This document shows positions 61,049-64,000 of a stretch of DNA of 64,000 nt, piece after piece. The notes beneath the pieces are model-generated. The model was not told the origin of the DNA, searched no databases, and was given only the letters and a program-made list of their open reading frames with translations. Source of the stretch: Clostridium_S neuense (GTDB lineage Bacteria > Bacillota > Clostridia > Clostridiales > Clostridiaceae); contig NZ_JBJIAA010000019.1 of the NCBI RefSeq assembly GCF_045310695.1, positions 1 through 64,000 on the forward strand, given 5' to 3'. A program made the translations under genes and the position numbers. How positions within the stretch are numbered: the first letter of the stretch is position 1; every line of letters starts with the position of its first letter.

Positions 61049-61669
61049 ATGCCAAATGAATTTTACAAGAAAATAGATGTAAATGAAAAAACTTATGCTA
61101 AGTATTTGCCTGCTTTTGAAGCTGTAAAAAAATTAGAGAGTAAGAATTCCCCTGTGATTATTGCCATTGATGGAAGGTGCGCAAGTGGTAAGAGTTTTTT
61201 AGCTAAACTCTTTGAAAAGAGATTTTCTTGCAACGTATTTCATATGGATGACTTTTTCTTGCCCTTCGATATTAAAACCCCAAAAAGACTTCAAGAGCCT
61301 GGTGGAAATGTGCATTATGAAAGGTTTAAAGAGGAAGTTCTTAGAGGTTTACAAAAGCATGAAGCAGTTACCTATAGGCCTTATGATTGTTCAAAAGGAA
61401 TGCTAAGAGAACCTATACATAAAGAGTTTAAAAACCTTACTTTTATTGAAGGTTCATATAGCCTTCACAAATCACTAGAAAAGGCTTATGATTACAAGAT
61501 TTTTTTGACTATAGCTCCAAAAGTTCAGCAGGAACGTATTTTAAAGCGTAATGGAGAAAAAATGCTGCAAAATTTTATAGGCAAGTGGATTCCTATGGAG
61601 GAACATTACTTTTCTTCATTAAAAATTGAAGCAAAATGTGATCTTGTTATAGATACAAGTGATTTATAG
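61049..61669 (+). CDS. Uridine kinase-like P-loop protein
   Basis: 206-aa NTPase/kinase fold. Walker A is IDGRCASGKSFLA (about 41-53). VFHMDDFFLP is the uridine/phosphoribulokinase-like acidic motif, and GNVHYERFKEEV with a later FIEGSYSLH follow the family order. The lid region has RNGEKMLQNFIGKWIPMEE. It probably phosphorylates a nucleoside or small sugar-like molecule; exact substrate unknown. AAGGAG lies eight bases before the ATG. It overlaps the convergent reductase gene by six bases. Confidence 0.85.
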   Translation: MPNEFYKKIDVNEKTYAKYLPAFEAVKKLESKNSPVIIAIDGRCASGKSFLAKLFEKRFSCNVFHMDDFFLPFDIKTPKRLQEPGGNVHYERFKEEVLRGLQKHEAVTYRPYDCSKGMLREPIHKEFKNLTFIEGSYSLHKSLEKAYDYKIFLTIAPKVQQERILKRNGEKMLQNFIGKWIPMEEHYFSSLKIEAKCDLVIDTSDL

Positions 61670-62239
61670 GAGTTGCGCAAGGAATTCTGCTTTTTCTTCT
61701 ATATTTAGTGAAATTTCATTTTTAGAAGGAGAACCATCTCCAATTATGCTTCCAATTATGGTGTATCCACCAGCTTTAAAAATTGCTTCGATGGCTTGGA
61801 GAGTACCTTTTGCTTGATTTTGAAGTTCACTAATTGGGTATGGAGTATTACAGGTGGTAACCATAACAGCTTTTTTACCTTTTTGCAAAGGAGTTGGTGG
61901 TTCTAATCCACTTGCAGGCATACTTTCAAAGGCAGTTAGGTTTCTATCTATAAGCAGCTTTAATTGCCCTGATATATTTCCAAAATAAGTGGGACTACCA
62001 ATGATTAAAACATCAGCAGAGTGAATTTTGTGCCATACCATGTGTGCGTCATCCTTAGGAAGAAGACATTCCTTATTTGGTCTGCATTTTAGGCAGCTTA
62101 AGCAAGGTCTAATCCTTAAATCGTATGCATGTATCCATTCAATACAATGTTTGGAATTAATTTTTCTTTCTATGCATTTCATTATGTTAACTGTGTATCC
62201 ATTTTTTCTAGGTGAACCATTTAAAAATAATATTTTCAT
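61664..62239 (-). CDS. Flavodoxin-fold NAD(P)H-dependent FMN reductase, iron-sulfur flavoprotein-like
   Basis: 191 aa. GSPRKNGYT (9-17) is the FMN phosphate loop, and GSPTYFGNISGQLKLLIDR the second flavin contact. CLSCLKC and the following CLLP Cys resemble the cysteine cluster of iron-sulfur flavoproteins, although the spacing is not the full ISF type. Probably reduces quinones, metals or other electron acceptors. AGGAGAAA precedes the ATG. Divergent from the MmyB-type regulator. Confidence 0.88.
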   Translation of the reverse strand: MKILFLNGSPRKNGYTVNIMKCIERKINSKHCIEWIHAYDLRIRPCLSCLKCRPNKECLLPKDDAHMVWHKIHSADVLIIGSPTYFGNISGQLKLLIDRNLTAFESMPASGLEPPTPLQKGKKAVMVTTCNTPYPISELQNQAKGTLQAIEAIFKAGGYTIIGSIIGDGSPSKNEISLNIEEKAEFLAQLL

Positions 62240-62359
62240 TTTAGTATTTCTCCTTATATTTTATTGTTATATAAATATATTAGCGTGTTATTTATGGCGG
62301 TGACAGAAGCTTATTTGTACTGGTATAAATTATAATAGGATAGAAATGGAAGTTTTAAT

Positions 62360-63202
62360 ATGAAAAGAGAGCATTATAAGGAACTAGGAGCTTTTTTGAA
62401 GACAAGAAGAGCCAAAATTTCACCATTGGAGGTTGGCCTTTCAGAAGACTTAAGGCGCCGTACACCAGGTCTTAGAAGGGAAGAGGTTGCAGCACTTTCT
62501 GGAATAGGTTTAACTTGGTATACATGGCTTGAACAAGGACGGGATATAAAAGTGTCATCAGCTGTACTGGAAAGTTTGGCAAGGGTTTTACTACTTGATG
62601 AGCAAGAGAAAGCCCATCTTTATACTTTAGCAGGGCAGGTATTAGAAGAAGAGATTTCTTCAAGTGAAATAATAGTAACTCCAGTTCTTCAACGAGTACT
62701 AGATAGCTTAGTATTAAGTCCATCTTTTATAATGGACACAAGATGGAATATTATTTCTTGGAATAAAGCAGCAAGTGCTGTATTTGGCGATTTTAATAAA
62801 ATAAATGTATGTGAGCGAAATATGGTTTGGATGATGTTTAATAATGATGCGTATAAAAGCTTATTTGTTGACTGGGAGTTTCATGCAAAAGGGATGCTTG
62901 CAAGGTTTCGTTCAACAACGGCAAAATATATTGATGATCTATGGCTTATTGAGTTTATTGAAAAACTTAAGAAAAAGAGCGAAAAGTTTAGTTTGTGGTG
63001 GTCTAAGTATGAAGTTGAAACAAAAATTGGATTCCATAAGAAGATAAAGCATCCAGCAGCGGAAACGATGATTTTTGAGTTTGCTAGTTTTGATGTTTCT
63101 GATAGTCCTAATTTAAAATTAATTGTTAACAATCCCTTGCCTGGAACAGATACTGATATAAAGATAAAATTGCTGCTAAAGATAGACAACTTGGAATATT
63201 AA
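62360..63202 (+). CDS. XRE-type regulator with MmyB-like ligand domain
   Basis: 280 aa. HTH at about 8-75 (GAFLKTRRAKISPLEVGL; RRTPGLRREEVAALSGIGLT; WYTWLEQGRDIKVS is the family signature). The C-terminal PAS-like domain (about 105-275, FIMDTRWNIISWNKAASAVF) binds a ligand, possibly a fatty acid in the MmyB/MltR group. Divergent from the flavodoxin-fold reductase, a common pairing in which it controls the reductase. Its last six codons (IDNLEY) are family B repeat sequence. Confidence 0.9.
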   Translation: MKREHYKELGAFLKTRRAKISPLEVGLSEDLRRRTPGLRREEVAALSGIGLTWYTWLEQGRDIKVSSAVLESLARVLLLDEQEKAHLYTLAGQVLEEEISSSEIIVTPVLQRVLDSLVLSPSFIMDTRWNIISWNKAASAVFGDFNKINVCERNMVWMMFNNDAYKSLFVDWEFHAKGMLARFRSTTAKYIDDLWLIEFIEKLKKKSEKFSLWWSKYEVETKIGFHKKIKHPAAETMIFEFASFDVSDSPNLKLIVNNPLPGTDTDIKIKLLLKIDNLEY

Positions 63203-63345
63203 AACAGCTGAATTGTATTTTGGAACATGTTGGTTATATGAACATATATCAATTGTCCTCTGTCCATTGTCAACTGATTAAAACGTCCAAAATATTACTT
63301 GTAAAGTTTTAACATCAGCTATTTTAAACTTTCAGCTTGTTTATC
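63183..63345 (+). repeat. Composite family B/C repeat
   Basis: Starts GATAGACAACTTGGAA inside the regulator gene and ends CAGCTTGTTTATCTATAT, its inverse. In between are CAATTGTCCTCTGTCCATTG (inverse of the family C tract) and the inverted pair AAAACAGCTGAATTG / CATCAGCTATTTT. Non-coding beyond 63202. Confidence 0.6.
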
Positions 63346-63350
63346 TATAT

Positions 63351-63450
63351 AGATAAACCTCTTCAACTATTGAAATTCATGTGCAGCAAAATGCTCAGAA
63401 GACGGCATTTGGGTAAAAATAAATTTCAAGTTTCAGAGTGGTTTATCTTT
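63351..63450 (+). repeat. Palindromic repeat of about 100 bp (B2 type), second copy
   Basis: AGATAAACCTCTTCAACTAT through AGAAGACGGCATTTGGGTAA to TTTCAGAGTGGTTTATCT. It is the reverse complement of the copy at 29708-29805 with about ten differences. It lies 15 bp from the 3' end of the minus-strand HxlR gene. Confidence 0.8.
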
Positions 63451-63464
63451 AGATGAAAAGTAAG

Positions 63465-63824
63465 TTATTTAGCTTCTTTATTAATTGTGCTGCAGTAGTC
63501 TGCTCCCCATTCACTAATCATATCTAAAATAGGCAGAACTGTAAGACCTTTTTTGGTTAAAGAGTATTCTACCTTTGGCGGTATTTGAGCGTATACATTG
63601 CGATTTACTAACCCATCGGCTTCAAGTTCTCGAAGTTCTTGGGTTAGAATTTTTTGAGTTATAGTCTCGAGAATGCGTTTAAGCTCCCCAAAGCGCAGAA
63701 CCTTATTCTGTAAATGCCATAGTATAAGAGGTTTCCATTTGCCTCCAATTACACTTAAAGCTAATGCAATAGAGCATTTATATGGAATTCCATTATGAAT
63801 CATTGTGCAATTATTATCATTCAT
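63465..63824 (-). CDS. HxlR-family transcriptional regulator
   Basis: 119-aa winged-helix protein with the family core: CSIALALSVIGGKWKPLILW, then FGELKRILETITQKILTQEL and PPKVEYSLTKKGLTVLPIL. The start at 63824 was chosen because AAGGAG lies eight bases upstream; an earlier in-frame ATG has no site. Divergent from the gene that begins at 63946, its likely target. Confidence 0.92.
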   Translation of the reverse strand: MNDNNCTMIHNGIPYKCSIALALSVIGGKWKPLILWHLQNKVLRFGELKRILETITQKILTQELRELEADGLVNRNVYAQIPPKVEYSLTKKGLTVLPILDMISEWGADYCSTINKEAK

Positions 63825-63945
63825 TTTATAATCTCCTTCTATAAAATAGTATCCCAAAGGTTACTATAACACATATAAGTGCCTACTTAACAACGAGAAA
63901 TCCAATGACTATAATTATAGCATATAGTGAAGGGAGAAATTTGAG

Positions 63946-64000
63946 ATGGAAGATATTTTGAAAAAAGAAGTGGTATATAAAGTTGACAGTATGGAAGAGG
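63946..64000 (+). CDS. Start of a gene cut by the window edge
   Basis: ATG with AAGGGAG ten bases upstream, reading MEDILKKEVVYKVDSMEE to the window end. Too short to assign. Divergent from an HxlR regulator, so probably an HxlR-controlled enzyme such as an oxidoreductase. Confidence 0.55.
   Translation, partial: MEDILKKEVVYKVDSMEE

Noticed and set aside
1..64000. tRNA, rRNA, prophage, restriction-modification or toxin-antitoxin genes
   Set aside because: Looked for on both strands by characteristic motifs and gene neighbours; none could be supported.

Overview
The window looks like chromosomal DNA of a low-GC, Gram-positive, spore-former-type anaerobe, most plausibly a Clostridium (sensu stricto) species. 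This rests on the strong A/T bias, frequent TTG/GTG starts behind strong GGAGG sites, TTGACA/TATAAT promoters, lipoproteins with L-S-A-C or L-M-A-C lipoboxes, Bce-type and LiaS-type two-component systems, and a SUV3-like helicase. Species cannot be assigned from sequence alone. No rRNA, tRNA, CRISPR array, phage module or complete insertion sequence was seen.

Layout. 1-13.1 kb: an alpha/beta hydrolase; a three-gene ABC-2 exporter with a previously uncalled 59-aa membrane protein at its end, divergent from a NarL-type two-component system (TCS) behind a cluster of AGTACTTTAG boxes; a DUF3795 protein; a secreted Ig/DUF5050 protein; a Na+/Ca2+-exchanger-family transporter behind a yybP-ykoY (Mn2+) riboswitch; an OmpR-type TCS. 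13.3-18.6 kb: an envelope glycosylation operon (GT2, GtrA, two GT-C enzymes with low-complexity loops), divergent from that TCS. 19.4-26.3 kb: an SseB-like protein, two tandem orphan oligopeptide-binding lipoproteins, an SDR. 26.3-31.5 kb: a Bce-like ABC/TCS module with an extra Ig-like membrane-anchored protein. 31.7-33.1 kb: GNAT, HxlR and a PNPOx-like protein, followed by gene debris.

33.6-43.7 kb: an amino-sugar PTS island. A LevR-type sigma-54 activator faces a textbook -24/-12 promoter driving mannose-family EIIB-EIIC-EIID-EIIA, then NagB; a second set follows (EIIA, EIIB, a fused EIIC-EIID) with an AgaI-like deaminase. 43.8-46.9 kb: TetR, MFS debris and two HutC-type GntR regulators enclosing a decayed fructoselysine 6-kinase gene. 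47-54 kb: DUF89/ARMT1 phosphatase, GNAT, CPBP protease, ATP-grasp enzyme, polysaccharide deacetylase, SUV3-like helicase. 54.2-60.9 kb: YesM/YesN TCS plus a sugar ABC importer lacking its own ATPase. 61-64 kb: a uridine-kinase-like protein, a flavodoxin-fold reductase, an MmyB-type regulator, an HxlR regulator and the start of one more gene.

The most unusual structure is the set of dispersed repeats. Four copies (two full, about 555 bp) of an element built from two long hairpins around a conserved core lie a few bases past stop codons. Their stems vary with matched changes while the hairpin apex stays conserved, and the same apex appears on an otherwise unrelated terminator hairpin. A second, smaller family (TATAGATARACAACNTGAAA) overlaps gene ends and supplies stop codons for at least three genes. 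All are non-coding and none is explained by the annotated genes.
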